NCBI GenBank assembly: GCA_023053685.1
Contig: JALIGW010000003.1
Location: 143,670,508-143,734,507 of the forward strand
Reading direction: 5' to 3'
Length of the DNA stretch: 64,000 nucleotides
Source: Diadophis punctatus similis
Taxonomy: Eukaryota; Chordata; Lepidosauria; Squamata; Dipsadidae
Shown here: in pieces, positions 42,647-53,204 of the stretch
How the letters are laid out: each line of letters opens with the position of its first letter
How positions within the stretch are numbered: the stretch's first letter is position 1
Program-made: the position numbers and the translations under genes
The notes under the pieces: model-generated
Database searches by the model: none
What the model saw: only the letters and a program-made list of their open reading frames with translations
Told to the model about the DNA's origin: nothing

Positions 42647-42988
42647 ATTTAAGCAGCGGGTCGTAATATTAGAAAATAAATACAATACAATAAATTGTAA
42701 CTAGTATATGGCTTTTGTTGTACTCTTCCAGTGAAAATCCATGTTGAATCATTGAAATATTAACAGAGAAGGCAGAAGTGACATTCCAATACTTTGCTTC
42801 TAATTTGTCCAATTGTGTTTGATTTGATTGTCTGCACTAAGCCATGATTAAGCATGGTAGAATTTCTAAAATCCATTAGATCTGAAAACACATTTGTTTC
42901 TCTTATCCCATATGGTGTAGTCTGGGCAAGTTGTAGATCAATTCCGAGTGTGATTTTGACAATATTCCTGAGAAAGGCAATATCTTAT

Positions 42989-44147
42989 TGTTCTGACACA
43001 GCCTTTGCAAGCATTGAGAAACCACTTACTCACAAGTAAAACAAACCCCCCTTTTAAAAAAACAGGGCAGGAACAGTCTTTATTCATGTTGGATAGACAA
43101 AACTAAAAATAATTAGTCACAAATGAAAGTCTTTTTCCCTAATGAAACAGGGCATGAAGAGTCTCTGTTCACATTAGAACTCAAGATAAAAAGTTATTCA
43201 ATAATTAAGCCAAGCAAAAACAGTCCCTGTTTTCACCGGCTGAGACAAATGCACTACCTATTGTTTCCCAGCAGGGAGACTCAGTTGGCACCTCAAATAC
43301 AGAGCAATTAGTCCCAACAAACCAGTGGTGGGTTCCTACAGGTGCGGTCTGCTGCGTAGCTCCGCTAGGGAGCGCCCGATTGCGCAATTTGCAGTCTTTG
43401 CCGGTCCATCGCGCGCGTCGCCATCTCTTTTTTGAGAATTTTTGGGCTTTTTTGCTTCTGCGCATGTGCGGAAGCAAAATCTCGCCAAAATCTCACAAGG
43501 GGACGCGCGCGCAAGAGAGCTTTTGGCGAGATTTTGCTTCCGCGCATGCGTGGAAGCAAAATCTCACCGAAATCGCGCACGCGTGTGCGTCTCCTCGTGA
43601 GATTTCAGCGAGATTTTGCTTCCACGCATGCACAGAAGCAAAATCGCATGAGGGGGTGCACGCGCATAGCAAGCGCGTGCACGAAATATGGAGATGCACA
43701 CGCAGTGCACCGGTATTGGTAAGTGAGCAACCCGCCCCTGTAACAAACGTGGTTCTTGCAAAGGAATCTGACTTGATTGATATACACTGGAAAATGAACA
43801 GTTGTCTGTGACAACAGGCCACTCCCAAACCCTTACTATTTATTTCCCAGCCAGGGAGGGGCTGGCTAGCGTCTACGACTTCTTTTACCTGAGAGCTGGC
43901 TTATTGCCTTCCATTCCTCTCCTCTCCTTCATATGTACATCTGGGATTGGCCCCATCTGTTCCTCCCCCTCACTCAGCTCAGGCCCCGAAGATAGCTGCC
44001 TCTCCACCTGGGGACGGACAGAAGGCCCCGGCTCTGCTTCTGCCTCTGCTTCTGCTTCCTCCTGCTCCGAAGCTGGCCCAGGCTCTCCCTCTCCCTCCTC
44101 TTTGTCTGACTGCTGCTAGTTCTGCTGGCAGCCGACGGGCCACAACA
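42989..44147 (-). mobile_element. Solo LTR, about 733 bp, split by a hAT element
   Basis: On the minus strand it starts TGTTGTGGCCCGTCGG and ends GTGTCAGAACA. The 5-bp duplication CTTAT is exact (42984-42988 and 44148-44152). An AATAAA signal lies in the 3' part (ATGAATAAAGACTG on the minus strand). A 418-bp hAT element plus its 8-bp duplication sits at 43323-43748. No internal retroelement sequence remains. Gypsy or ERV origin is undecided. Confidence 0.85.
43323..43740. mobile_element. Non-autonomous hAT element with palindromic subrepeats
   Basis: It begins CAGTGGTGGGTTCCTACAGG and ends GCAACCCGCCCCTG. Flanking 8-mers CAACAAAC (43315-43322) and TAACAAAC (43741-43748) match at 7 of 8. The interior repeats a hairpin of the form GCTTCYGCGCATGCGYGGAAGC, starting at about 43454, 43546 and 43618. 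Confidence 0.88.
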
Positions 44148-44152
44148 CTTAT

Positions 44153-44730
44153 CATCATTGCAGCAACTTCTCCTACAAAGAAGGACAAGTTTAAAAATCG
44201 GCTTAAACTTTATTCAATACATTCAGCAAACTGCTGGTGCAGCACTGTATAATTTGGGAGTTAAGCTCTGATATGATAAGGGAAAGTCACAGCGCAATGA
44301 TAGAACACATAATTTACATGCAGAAGGACTGAGATTCATCCCCTGTGTTTGCCAGACAAAGAACAACTTGGGCAGCAGATGACAAGGAAGATACTGAGTG
44401 CTTGTAGAAGACTCAACTGACACATCCTTTTCCCAGTTAGTTATGTGATTGATTGATTTCAGTCCAGTACTGCCTCTGAGAAGCAGGCACCAGTATTCAT
44501 TTACACCCATGACACACAAAAAAGGGGTTACATAAGCCGAGTCTCCCTCCACCCCCTCTTCGAGTGCCAATCATGTTTAATTCAAATGTTATGACAGCTA
44601 TCATGGCAGTCTGAAAAAAGGAGAGAATTGGGGGCACTTTAATTCCTAGCTTGATCAATATAATCACTCCTTATAAAAGAGTGTAATATTCAGTGAATGC
44701 CATTCCTACCAAAAATTACAGTCAATTGGA
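44153..44730. other. No feature recognised
   Basis: A short segment near 44290-44345 has a tRNA-like look (GGACTGAGATTCATCCCC), but there is no full SINE structure. Confidence 0.4.
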
Positions 44731-47560
44731 AATTTAATAATAACGCGCGGAAATCTGCATCCTCGTAGGATCCCTGCCCCGGAGATTGTTGGGTGTGAGA
44801 TGCTCCTTTTGAAGTTGGACTTAGGGGTACAGGTGGGCCTTGTCCTAACGTACCTGCCTCCCAGCTGCGTAAGCAAGGCCCTGCCTGAGCTGCTCGAGGC
44901 AGTAGCCGGCTTGGCAGTTGAGTTCCCCAGGCTTATGGTGCTGGGGGACTTCAACTTGCCATCTGCTGGCGAAACCTCTGGGGCAGCTCAGGAGTTCATG
45001 GATTCCATGACAACCATGGACCTGACCCAAGTAATCCAGGGTCTGACTCATGAGGGCGGTCACACACTCGACCTAGTGTTTCTTTTGGGGCAGTGGAGAG
45101 ATGATCTGAAGATAAGGGACTTAGTCATCACCCCACTGTCATGGTCAGATCATTTTCTACTGAGGTTGGATTTCGCAGCCCCATTCCTCCCCCGCAGGGA
45201 GGCGGGACCGACTAGGTGGTTCCGCCCCAGGCGCCTAATGGAACCGGAAGGATTCCAGAGGGAACTTGGGGAAATACCTGAAACCCTGGTACACAATTCG
45301 GCTGATTCCCTGGTGGCTGCTTGGAACACCGCAGCATCAGGGGCGTTAGACCGAACTGCGCATAAGCGACCTCTCTATGGCAGTGGATCCCGTAAAGCTC
45401 CCTGGTTTACCGAGGAGCTCCGGGAGATGAAACGCCAGAAGAGACGTCTGGAGCGCCACTGGAGGGCCAGAAAAACTGAGTCTGACCGAACACTATTAAG
45501 AATTTACATCAGATCTTATTTAGTGGCGATAAGGGCGGCAAAACGATCCTATTTTTCCGCTCTTATTGTGTCCGCAGATTCTCGTCCAGCCGCCTTGTTT
45601 AGGGTGACTCGCTCCCTCCTTGCAAAAGGGGGGAGCGAGGAACACTTACAAGGCAGAGCTGAGGAATTCGCTGAGTTTCTGTCGGATAAAGTCGCTCAGA
45701 TTCGGTCGAACCTGGACTCTGGCTGGGCAGAGTCCATAGAGTTGACAGGGGCTAGTCTTAGTCCATCATTATGGGAGGAGTTTGGGCCTGTTTCTCCCGA
45801 GGATGTGGACAGAGCTGTGGGAGCGATGGGTACCTCCACCTGTTTATTGGACCCGTGCCCCTCCTGGCTGGTTTTGGCCAGCAGGGAGGTGGCACGCGGC
45901 TGGATCCAGGCGGTGGTCACCACTTCTTTGAGAGAGGGATCCATACCGCAGTCATTAAAAGCTGCGGTGGTGCGACCCCTCCTGAAGAAGCCTTCCCTGG
46001 ATCCGGCTGATTTGAAGAACTATCGTCCAGTCTCCAACTTACCTTTTTTAGGGAAAGTTGTTGAGAAGGTGGTGGTTACTCAGCTTCTGCAGCTTCTGGA
46101 TGAAACAGATCATCTAGATCCTTACCAGTTGGGTTTCAGGCGCGGCTACAGTACAGAAACTGCCTTGGTCGCTCTGATGGATGATCTCTGGCGGGCCCGG
46201 GATGGGGGGAACTCCTCCATCCTGGTGCTACTTGACCTCTCAGCGGCTTTCGATACCATCGACCATGGTATCCTTCTGCATCGTCTCGGCGAGTTGGGAG
46301 TGGGAGGCACCGTTTTGCAGTGGTTCTCCTCTTATCTCGCCGATAGGATGCAGTCGGTGTTGGCAGGAGGGCAGAGATCGTCCCCTAGGCCCCTATCATG
46401 TGGGGTGCCTCAGGGGTCGGTTCTCTCCCCTATCCTGTTCAACATCTACATGAAACCGCTGGGGGAGATCATTCGCAGACATGGGGTGTGTTTCCATCAG
46501 TATGCTGACGACACCCAGCTGTACATCACCACCCCGTCTGACTTCAGTGAGGCAGTTGATGTAATGTGCCGGTGCCTGGACGACGTCAGGATCTGGATGG
46601 GGAGGAACAGACTCAAACTTAATCCCAACAAGACTGAGTGGCTGTGGATATTGCCTCCTAAGGACTATGACAACTGTCCCTCCTTGGTCTTCGAGGGAGT
46701 GAAACTGACTCCCTCGGACCAGGTCCGCAACTTGGGGGTCCTCCTAGATCCACAGCTAAAATTGGACCATCATCTTGCTGCTGTGGCTAGGGGGGCCTTT
46801 GCACAGGTTCGCCTGGTGCACCAGTTGCGGCCATACTTGGACAAGGAGGCTCTACTCACGGTCACTCATGCCCTTGTCACCTCTCGTTTGGACTACTGCA
46901 ATGCGCTCTACATGGGGCTACCCTTGAAGAGTATCCGGAGACTTCAGTTGGTGCAAAATGCAGCTGCGCGTGCTGTGGTGGGTGTGCCAAGGTACACCCA
47001 CGTGACATCGATACTCCGCCAGCTGCATTGGTTGCCCATCGGTCTCCGGGTCCAATTCAAGGTGTTGATCACCATCTTTAAAGCCCTTCATGGCTTAGGA
47101 CCAGGCTATCTACGGGACCGCATTCTGCCTCATACTTCCCTCCGACCGGTTAGGGCCCACAGAGTTGGCCTCCTCCAGGTCCCGTCGGCCAAGCAATGCC
47201 GGCTGGCGGGCCCAAGGGGGAGAGCCTTCTCTGTGGCTGGCCCCGTGCTCTGGAACCAACTTCCACCAGAGACCCATACTATCCCCACCCTGCTGGCCTT
47301 CCGAAAAGCCGTTAAGACATGGCTTTTCCTGCAGGCAGGGGGGCAGAGCTAAATTCACTCGAGCTCACCCCCCATGTATGTATGATGTTGAATGGCTGTT
47401 GTTGATCTTTTTATACTGTGTTTTAATCTTTATATTTGCTTTTAACTAACATTTTAGATTTGGTTATTCTTGTATTTTTCACTGTTGTACGCCGCCCTGA
47501 GTCCTTAGGGAGTTGGGCGGCATATAAGAATTCCAAAATAAATAAATAAATAAATAATGT
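44731..47560 (+). mobile_element. L2-type LINE, 5'-truncated
   Basis: It begins inside the endonuclease domain, keeps the whole RT and C-terminal region in one frame, then a short 3'UTR (CCCCATGTATGTATG, GCCGCCCTGAGTCCTTAGGG) and an (AAAT)n tail. The left limit is approximate and no target duplication was found. Copies of the same 3' end occur at about 0.95 kb and, much older, at 53.8 kb. Confidence 0.88.
44800..47352 (+). CDS. L2-type LINE endonuclease (partial) and reverse transcriptase
   Basis: 850 codons from the first Met; the frame is open upstream to about 44731, so this Met is only an internal one in a truncated copy. The C-terminal half of an APE-type endonuclease is present (LGDFNLPSA at about 48-56, GHTLDLVF at about 87-94, WSDHFLLRLD at about 115-124). 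The RT follows, with KNYRPVSNLPFLGKVVEKV (about 407-425), LVLLDLSAAFDTIDHGIL (about 475-492), SCGVPQGSVLSPILFNIYM (about 533-551) and the catalytic YADDTQLY at about 568-575, then a Leu-rich C-terminal region ending AFRKAVKTWLFLQAGGQS. The L2 clade is inferred from these motifs. No stop or frameshift was seen, but the missing N-terminal endonuclease makes it inactive on its own. Confidence 0.9.
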   Translation: MLLLKLDLGVQVGLVLTYLPPSCVSKALPELLEAVAGLAVEFPRLMVLGDFNLPSAGETSGAAQEFMDSMTTMDLTQVIQGLTHEGGHTLDLVFLLGQWRDDLKIRDLVITPLSWSDHFLLRLDFAAPFLPRREAGPTRWFRPRRLMEPEGFQRELGEIPETLVHNSADSLVAAWNTAASGALDRTAHKRPLYGSGSRKAPWFTEELREMKRQKRRLERHWRARKTESDRTLLRIYIRSYLVAIRAAKRSYFSALIVSADSRPAALFRVTRSLLAKGGSEEHLQGRAEEFAEFLSDKVAQIRSNLDSGWAESIELTGASLSPSLWEEFGPVSPEDVDRAVGAMGTSTCLLDPCPSWLVLASREVARGWIQAVVTTSLREGSIPQSLKAAVVRPLLKKPSLDPADLKNYRPVSNLPFLGKVVEKVVVTQLLQLLDETDHLDPYQLGFRRGYSTETALVALMDDLWRARDGGNSSILVLLDLSAAFDTIDHGILLHRLGELGVGGTVLQWFSSYLADRMQSVLAGGQRSSPRPLSCGVPQGSVLSPILFNIYMKPLGEIIRRHGVCFHQYADDTQLYITTPSDFSEAVDVMCRCLDDVRIWMGRNRLKLNPNKTEWLWILPPKDYDNCPSLVFEGVKLTPSDQVRNLGVLLDPQLKLDHHLAAVARGAFAQVRLVHQLRPYLDKEALLTVTHALVTSRLDYCNALYMGLPLKSIRRLQLVQNAAARAVVGVPRYTHVTSILRQLHWLPIGLRVQFKVLITIFKALHGLGPGYLRDRILPHTSLRPVRAHRVGLLQVPSAKQCRLAGPRGRAFSVAGPVLWNQLPPETHTIPTLLAFRKAVKTWLFLQAGGQS

Positions 47561-47825
47561 CTAACAACCATAATCTATAAAGACATTGCTAATATGCTGC
47601 TGTGGATTATAAGTGGTTTCCCTCCAGCTAATGCTTGCATTGGTATCTCAAATCAGGCTCAGATTATAAAAAAAAAGAGATGCCTATCTAAAGATCACAA
47701 CTTAGGCCAGACAGATTGGTGATTGGGAAGCCTTAAGAAGAGTAAACAGTGTTGGATGGGGAAGGGGGAATGTGTGTGGAATGTGTGAATATGTGTGAAG
47801 ATAATTGGAAATTTATGAGAAAACA
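47561..47825. other. Spacer after the L2 tail
   Basis: No feature recognised. Confidence 0.4.
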
Positions 47826-47990
47826 GAGCCAGTTTAAGGCACAAGGCTAGAAAGCAAGAGAATGTGAGTTCAAGTCCTGCCTTAGCCATGAAAGCCAGCT
47901 GGGTGACTTTGGGCCAGTCACTCTCTCTCAGTCCAATTCCCCTCACATAGTGGTTGTTGTGGGGAAAAAAAGAGACATCACTATAAATAT
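47826..47990 (+). mobile_element. tRNA-derived SINE fragment (Sauria-type)
   Basis: It carries the B-box-like GAGTTCAAGTCCTGCC and the family block GCCAGCTGGGTGACTTTGGG followed by CCAGTCACTCTCTCTCAG. The tail is missing. It matches the SINE at 14.54 kb. Confidence 0.7.
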
Positions 47991-48178
47991 GGAAACTTCT
48001 ATGGTAATGTTGAGGGAAGTAGAAAAAAAAGAAATCAGTGACTAGGGTAGATGGATGGAATAACCCATTTACCATAACCAGAAGGTAAGATATAAGTCTT
48101 AGAATAGACTTGGAACAGCTGTGAATTATTAAGTTATGAATGACTTACTAAAGGCAAGTCAAAATGATGTGCCTTTAT

Positions 48179-48555
48179 CAGAGTTCGGTTCCTCCCGGTT
48201 CGGACTGGTTCACCCGAACTGGTAGCAAACCGCTAGTGATGTCACGATGATGTCATGCAACCGGATCGGTCGGTGCCGGTCCATGCGTGCCACTATCTAT
48301 TTTTTCCCAAATATTTTTTTCAATTGGGGGGGGATTTTTTCTGAGGGCTTTTCTTCTGCGCATGTGCAGAAGCTGAGTTTTCGGCACTGCGCATACGTCG
48401 CCATCTTGTTTTTGTTTTTTTTAATTTTTTAATTTTTTTGGATTATTTTGCACTGCGCATGTGTGCATGCGCAAAGTGCGTGCGCGTCCACGAGGCACGC
48501 CCACGTGGCATCGGAGGAAGCGAATTGGCAGCGAGGTAAGTTAGAACCACCCCTG
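48179..48555. mobile_element. Non-autonomous hAT element, CAGGGGTGGG family
   Basis: It begins CAGAGTTCGGTTCCTCCCGG and ends TTAGAACCACCCCTG. The 8-bp duplication GCCTTTAT is perfect (48171-48178 and 48556-48563). The interior has TGCGCATGTGCAG-type palindromes. It is 377 bp. Confidence 0.93.
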
Positions 48556-48563
48556 GCCTTTAT

Positions 48564-49129
48564 CCATGCGGGCCTCATCACTAATTTGGTGATATCTATC
48601 AGATTTATACAATTAATATAAATGGACTTCTAATTAATTGACTAAACTAATAAATTGACTAAATCTGGATGTTGAGGTGAAAGAGATCTGATTGAAGTCA
48701 AACAATCTGGAGCTTTAGGCATTCCAAACAATTGAAGTTTTACAAATAAGTCTGGAGAAAACAGGCTCAACTGCAAACATTGGAATACCACTTTGCTTCA
48801 TGAAGTCATCCATTCATTACAATGTATTTTTTGTTACAATGAAAAATATAGGTACAGAGGAATAATATAGACTGTATCTAAGTTGGATGGGGTTTTAAAG
48901 AAAAATGTAACTGCTAGTTATGCCTTTAAAATAACATATTTTCCTAAGGGTCACCATTTCTAATATGATGAGAATACATAAACCCCAGTCAGTGGGAAAG
49001 CCACCTCTTCCAATCTGACATAATCCAGATTATAGTACATGAGAAGAGCATAGATAATGAAATTTGGGTTATATGTTACTTTATTTTTTTCTTTTTTATA
49101 ACAACAACAGGTGCTGTTAGGAAACTATA
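48564..49129. other. No feature recognised
   Basis: AT-rich sequence before a CR1 fragment. Confidence 0.5.
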
Positions 49130-49675
49130 TTGTGAATCAACTTATTTTCCAAAGCACCAGAAGGCAGGGCAAGAAACAATGGATGGGAACCAATCAAGAA
49201 GAGAAACAACTTGGAATTAAGGAAAAACTTCCTAATAATGAGGACAATTAACCAGTGGAACAGCTTGCCTTCAGAACAGGGGTAAAATGCTCCCAGTTTG
49301 GGCATGCCTGCCGGTGGTCAGAGAGCCAGTAGTGATGGCAGCACGAGGCTTTGCCCACCCGCCTGGACGCCGCCATTTCGGTTCTTTTACCCTCTGCGCA
49401 TGCACAAAGCATTCTGCGCATGCGCAGAGCATAAAAGAACCCAAATGGCGGTGTCCGGGTGGGTGGATGAAGCCTCGTGCCGCCGTCGCTGCCGGCTCTC
49501 CAATCACCAGCAGGCACGCCCGAACCGGGAACATTTCACCCCTGCTTCAGAAGTTGTAGGTGCTACATCACTGGAGGTTTTTAAGAAAAGATTGGACAGA
49601 CACCTATCTGAAATGGTATGGCGTCTTGCTTATCTAGAAGACCTCCAAGGTCCCTTCCAGCTCTATTCTGATTGA
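49130..49675 (+). mobile_element. CR1 LINE 3' end, split by a hAT element
   Basis: CR1 C-terminal coding sequence (for example LPNNEDN then QWNSLP-type sequence before the break, and LEVFKKRLDRHLSEMV after it), then the 3' end around CCTCCAAGGTCCCTTCCAGC. The halves join across the CTTCAGAA duplication. The frame is degraded. Confidence 0.88.
49277..49544. mobile_element. Non-autonomous hAT element, CAGGGGTGAAAT-type ends
   Basis: It begins CAGGGGTAAAATGCTCCCAG and ends GAACATTTCACCCCTG. The 8-bp duplication CTTCAGAA is perfect (49269-49276 and 49545-49552). The interior is nearly self-complementary over long stretches and contains TGCGCATGCGCA at 49415-49426. It is 268 bp. Confidence 0.93.
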
Positions 49676-50208
49676 TTGCTTGATTGAATTGGATAAGAAG
49701 GAAGATTTAAAAGATACAAGATATATATCTGATCAGATAAAGATTAATTTCAAATAAATATATCAAGTTTGTTTGTTCAGAGAAGTTCCTCAGAACATTT
49801 ATTCCATTCTGTGCCTGCTTGAAAGGAAAATTAATAAAAAATATTGATATAAATATCATGTGCTATGACTATAAGCAACATAACATTTTTATTCTTGGAA
49901 TGCCAATCCTTAGTAGCAGATGTTCTGCTATTATAGAAGATCATTTGAGTCTGTAATTCAATAAATAAACAACTTCTGTTCATTTCAGAAACATTTTATC
50001 ACATGATTCATGGATAGTAATTCAAGGGAGCTATGTATATTTTCACATAGCCTGTTAATATATTACAATCTCAATAATATCTCTAAAATGTATCAACATT
50101 TTATTTTTTATCATCTCTCAGGATGATATTTCAACTTGTATATAAAAAGTATGTTTGGTTCATTTCTATATGAGATCCAAAGCTGGCTGATAATCTGCTC
50201 CCGTTAAG
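49676..50208. other. No feature recognised
   Basis: AT-rich sequence. Confidence 0.5.
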
Positions 50209-50216
50209 CACTAGAT

Positions 50217-50339
50217 CAGGGGTGTCAAACTCATGGCCCACGGGCCGGATGCGTCACGCATTGGCTACGCTCACCCCCATTTTAGCGAAGGGGGGGAAAT
50301 TGCAATACACAACCTGATGACACAAGTTTGACATCCCTG
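50217..50339. mobile_element. Short hAT MITE, CAGGGGTGTC family
   Basis: It begins CAGGGGTGTCAAACTCATGG and ends CAAGTTTGACATCCCTG. Flanking 8-mers CACTAGAT (50209-50216) and CCCTAGAT (50340-50347) match at 7 of 8. Confidence 0.88.
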
Positions 50340-50348
50340 CCCTAGATT

Positions 50349-50603
50349 CAGGAGTGGGTTCTGGTTTTCTTTGCTGCCGGTTTGCTCCTTGACACGCCAC
50401 ACAGGCATGGGTACATGCACAGTGCTAAAAACCAGCTTCTGCGCATGCGCAGAAGCAAAAAGGAAGACGGCACCTATGGCGCCACCGAGAGAGCCGGTTT
50501 GGGGGTGTGGCAGGCCTGGGTCGCTGCCGGTTCCAGCGACCCAGGCCGCCAAGTTACTGCCGGTTCCATAGAACCAGTCCGAACTGGGAGGAACCCACCT
50601 CTG
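50349..50603. mobile_element. Non-autonomous hAT element adjacent to the previous MITE
   Basis: It begins CAGGAGTGGGTTCTGG and ends GAGGAACCCACCTCTG. Flanking 8-mers CCTAGATT (50341-50348) and CTTAGATT (50604-50611) match at 7 of 8. Its left duplication overlaps the right duplication of the element at 50217-50339. It holds TGCGCATGCGCA at 50440-50451. Confidence 0.88.
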
Positions 50604-50611
50604 CTTAGATT

Positions 50612-50865
50612 ATACATAAAATACTGGAATGTGCAGAGATGTACAGGCTCACATTGGAAATGAAAGGCAAAGAGGAAACAGAATTTTATAAGGTGTGGAA
50701 TAGATGGTATAATTGGTTAGAACAGATAAATAAAGATGTATAGAAATAAATGTAAATAACTGTATGAAACGTATGACACAGTACTGTTAAAAATGTTCAT
50801 TGATATGTATATTGAAAAATTAAAAATTAAAATTAAAAAAAGAAAAAGAAAAAAGCTAAATGAGA
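50612..50865 (+). mobile_element. L1 LINE 3' end
   Basis: It retains the last ORF2 codons (LECAEM-like start, then EFYKVWNRWYNWLEQINK and a stop near 50740) and an A-rich 3'UTR/tail. It matches the ORF2 end at 22.06-22.17 kb. No full target duplication was recognised. Confidence 0.78.
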
Positions 50866-50904
50866 AAAAATGTAGAAAGTCTTGAACCAGGGCATTCACT
50901 AGGA

Positions 50905-51037
50905 CAGGGGTGTCAAACTCATGTCGTCACGTTGTCGTCACGTGATGTTTTACAATCCCCCCCCTTCGCTAAACCAGGGGTGGGCATGGCCAGTGAGTGA
51001 TGCATCCGAGCTGCGAGCCACAAGTTTGACACCCCTG
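50905..51037. mobile_element. Short hAT MITE, CAGGGGTGTC family
   Basis: It begins CAGGGGTGTCAAACTCATG and ends CAAGTTTGACACCCCTG. Flanking 8-mers CACTAGGA (50897-50904) and CACTAGAA (51038-51045) match at 7 of 8. Confidence 0.9.
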
Positions 51038-51045
51038 CACTAGAA

Positions 51046-51834
51046 TGATCAATGAAGTCAAAACCAGGTGACCAAAGTCCTGCCTCTTTTTCATGTACTA
51101 AATTGCAGACATCTTGCATACATAAAAATGGACAAGGTATCAATCCATTGGCTGCACTCAACCAGTTTGAGGTTTACAAATTTGGCCCTGATTGGAGCAG
51201 TTTATACATTTAGCAAAACAGAATGTATTGGTATTAACCATTAATCTCAGCTGAATTAGAGGAGGGACATTATAGCCCCTGACCCTCTTTTTTACTTTTG
51301 CAAGTGTAAGCCATTTAGGTTAAACAATGGATACTTTTCTAGCATCTGAGACATTCTTTCTGACTTTTAAGCTATGTCCACTGTGCCAAGGTTTAAATCA
51401 TTTGCCTTCTGTGGTATTCCTGTCAGATGGAGCCATCTGTCACTAACTGAATATTCCCCAATCTGGCTGTTAAGTTACCTCTTGTAATATGTTCTGTTCT
51501 CAGAGGAATTGGGCCTCAACTGTTCACATAGATAGCTTGGCAGTTCCAGGGGGGGCGGGCGCTAGGGAGCAGGATATAGGGGAAAGATGAAATAGTTGGG
51601 ATAAAGCTATTCAGAGAATCCTGCACTAAATTTTGGGCAAGACATATTTTCATTTTGATGGAGGTATAAATTTATTCCTATAACCTTCCTGTGGGAACGT
51701 CATTTTTCTGGCCTGTGTAGCTGCAATATCTCTGATATAATGAGAATTGACTGCTGAGACCAAGACTTTTTAGGCTTCATTGCTCATACATGTAACAAGA
51801 TGGAAAATCAACATTCTCAGATAACTTACTGGGG

Positions 51835-51869
<35 letters not shown>

Positions 51870-52643
51870 TACAAAATTGGACCTTTATTTTTTGCTCAGA
51901 CTCATGTTGATTACATTCAAAACCAAATATGTTAACTATTTACAATTGCAACACCTCTAGCACAAATTTACACTCTTCACCGGACTTTCAATATCTATAG
52001 AGGAAACATAAATATTTAAATTCAGCATTATTCTTCTTCGCTTAATTATACGGAGAAAGCGCAGGGGAGAGAATCTGTGTACAGTATGCATGTACATATA
52101 TTTGCCAATTGTTTGTTACCTGGAGCAAAGATGTAATTAAAGTCAAAGTATGCTTTGATGGGAACACATTTTTTGTAAACATTACATTCTGAGACTGTTT
52201 ATGCAAAGGAACCAACTGCAATATAAAGGATTAATTCAGGGAATGGTTCCATGGAGCTTCAATATTTCTTTTCCTAATGCTTTCCTATCTCTGTTCATTT
52301 CTGATCATAGCCTAAAATCATACCGTTACAAAATCCGGATTTTATTCCAATGATAATAAATTCAATGTGGTATAATGAAATTATTTTTGAAATTGGAACA
52401 TACAAAGGATTTTCCATTAGAGCTTTCTTTTTAGAAAGCGGTGGAGTGCACTGTTGAGAGATTTGAAAGAGCAGGTTAAAGACAAATCGTCAGGGAGAAA
52501 ATCCATCTAGGTGGTCAGTAGGAGCTGAAAATGACTTGATGGCACATAATCGGTAATTGAAATCAGGCCTCACAAGTATAATCAGGAAATGGGGAATGGT
52601 ATTGCACTGAGTCAAATTACATCTAACTCAATACTAATGATCC
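51046..52643. other. No gene; one (GTT)n tract
   Basis: Mixed-composition sequence without recognised repeats except (GTT)n at 51835-51868. A G-rich patch lies at about 51549-51575. Confidence 0.45.
51835..51868. repeat. (GTT)n microsatellite
   Basis: About 11 trinucleotides. Confidence 0.93.
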
Positions 52644-52651
52644 ATGCAATG

Positions 52652-52981
52652 CAGGGGTGGGTTCCACTTACCTGCGCCACCGATTCGCATCGCAACGTTC
52701 GCATCATACCCACGTCCTCCCGTGCGATTTGGCTTCCACGCATGCTCAGAAGCAGGAATTAGCCCGAAACACAGCTGAGGAGCTCATCAGCTGTGCTTCA
52801 GGCAAAGAAATAAAGGACAGAATTCACCTGTGGGCGGGTGAGAGGGCCCTTTTTCAAGCCGCGGAAGGGGGAAATGCAAAAAAAGATGGCGGTGCACACA
52901 GAACGGCACCGACAGTGACATCACCAGCAGGTCTCTACCGGTTCGGGTGATCTGGTCCGAACCAGGAGGAACCCACCCCTG
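52652..52981. mobile_element. Non-autonomous hAT element, CAGGGGTGGG family
   Basis: It begins CAGGGGTGGGTTCCACTTAC and ends GGAGGAACCCACCCCTG. The 8-bp duplication ATGCAATG is perfect (52644-52651 and 52982-52989). It is 330 bp. Confidence 0.95.
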
Positions 52982-53204
52982 ATGCAATGAGGACTACATT
53001 TTTAGAAATGATTTTTCCCTTCCTTTCCTGAATCTGTCAAGAGAGTATCCTGGGACCTTCCACATCCACACTTTTGGCTTTATTAAGTGGCACAAACAGC
53101 CTTTCCCAATATACACTAGTTGGGCCTACAACTATCAGAATACGTAGTTAGCATGGCCAGTGACTACAACTGAAGAAGGCTGATTTACAGCATGGGGAAT
53201 AATC

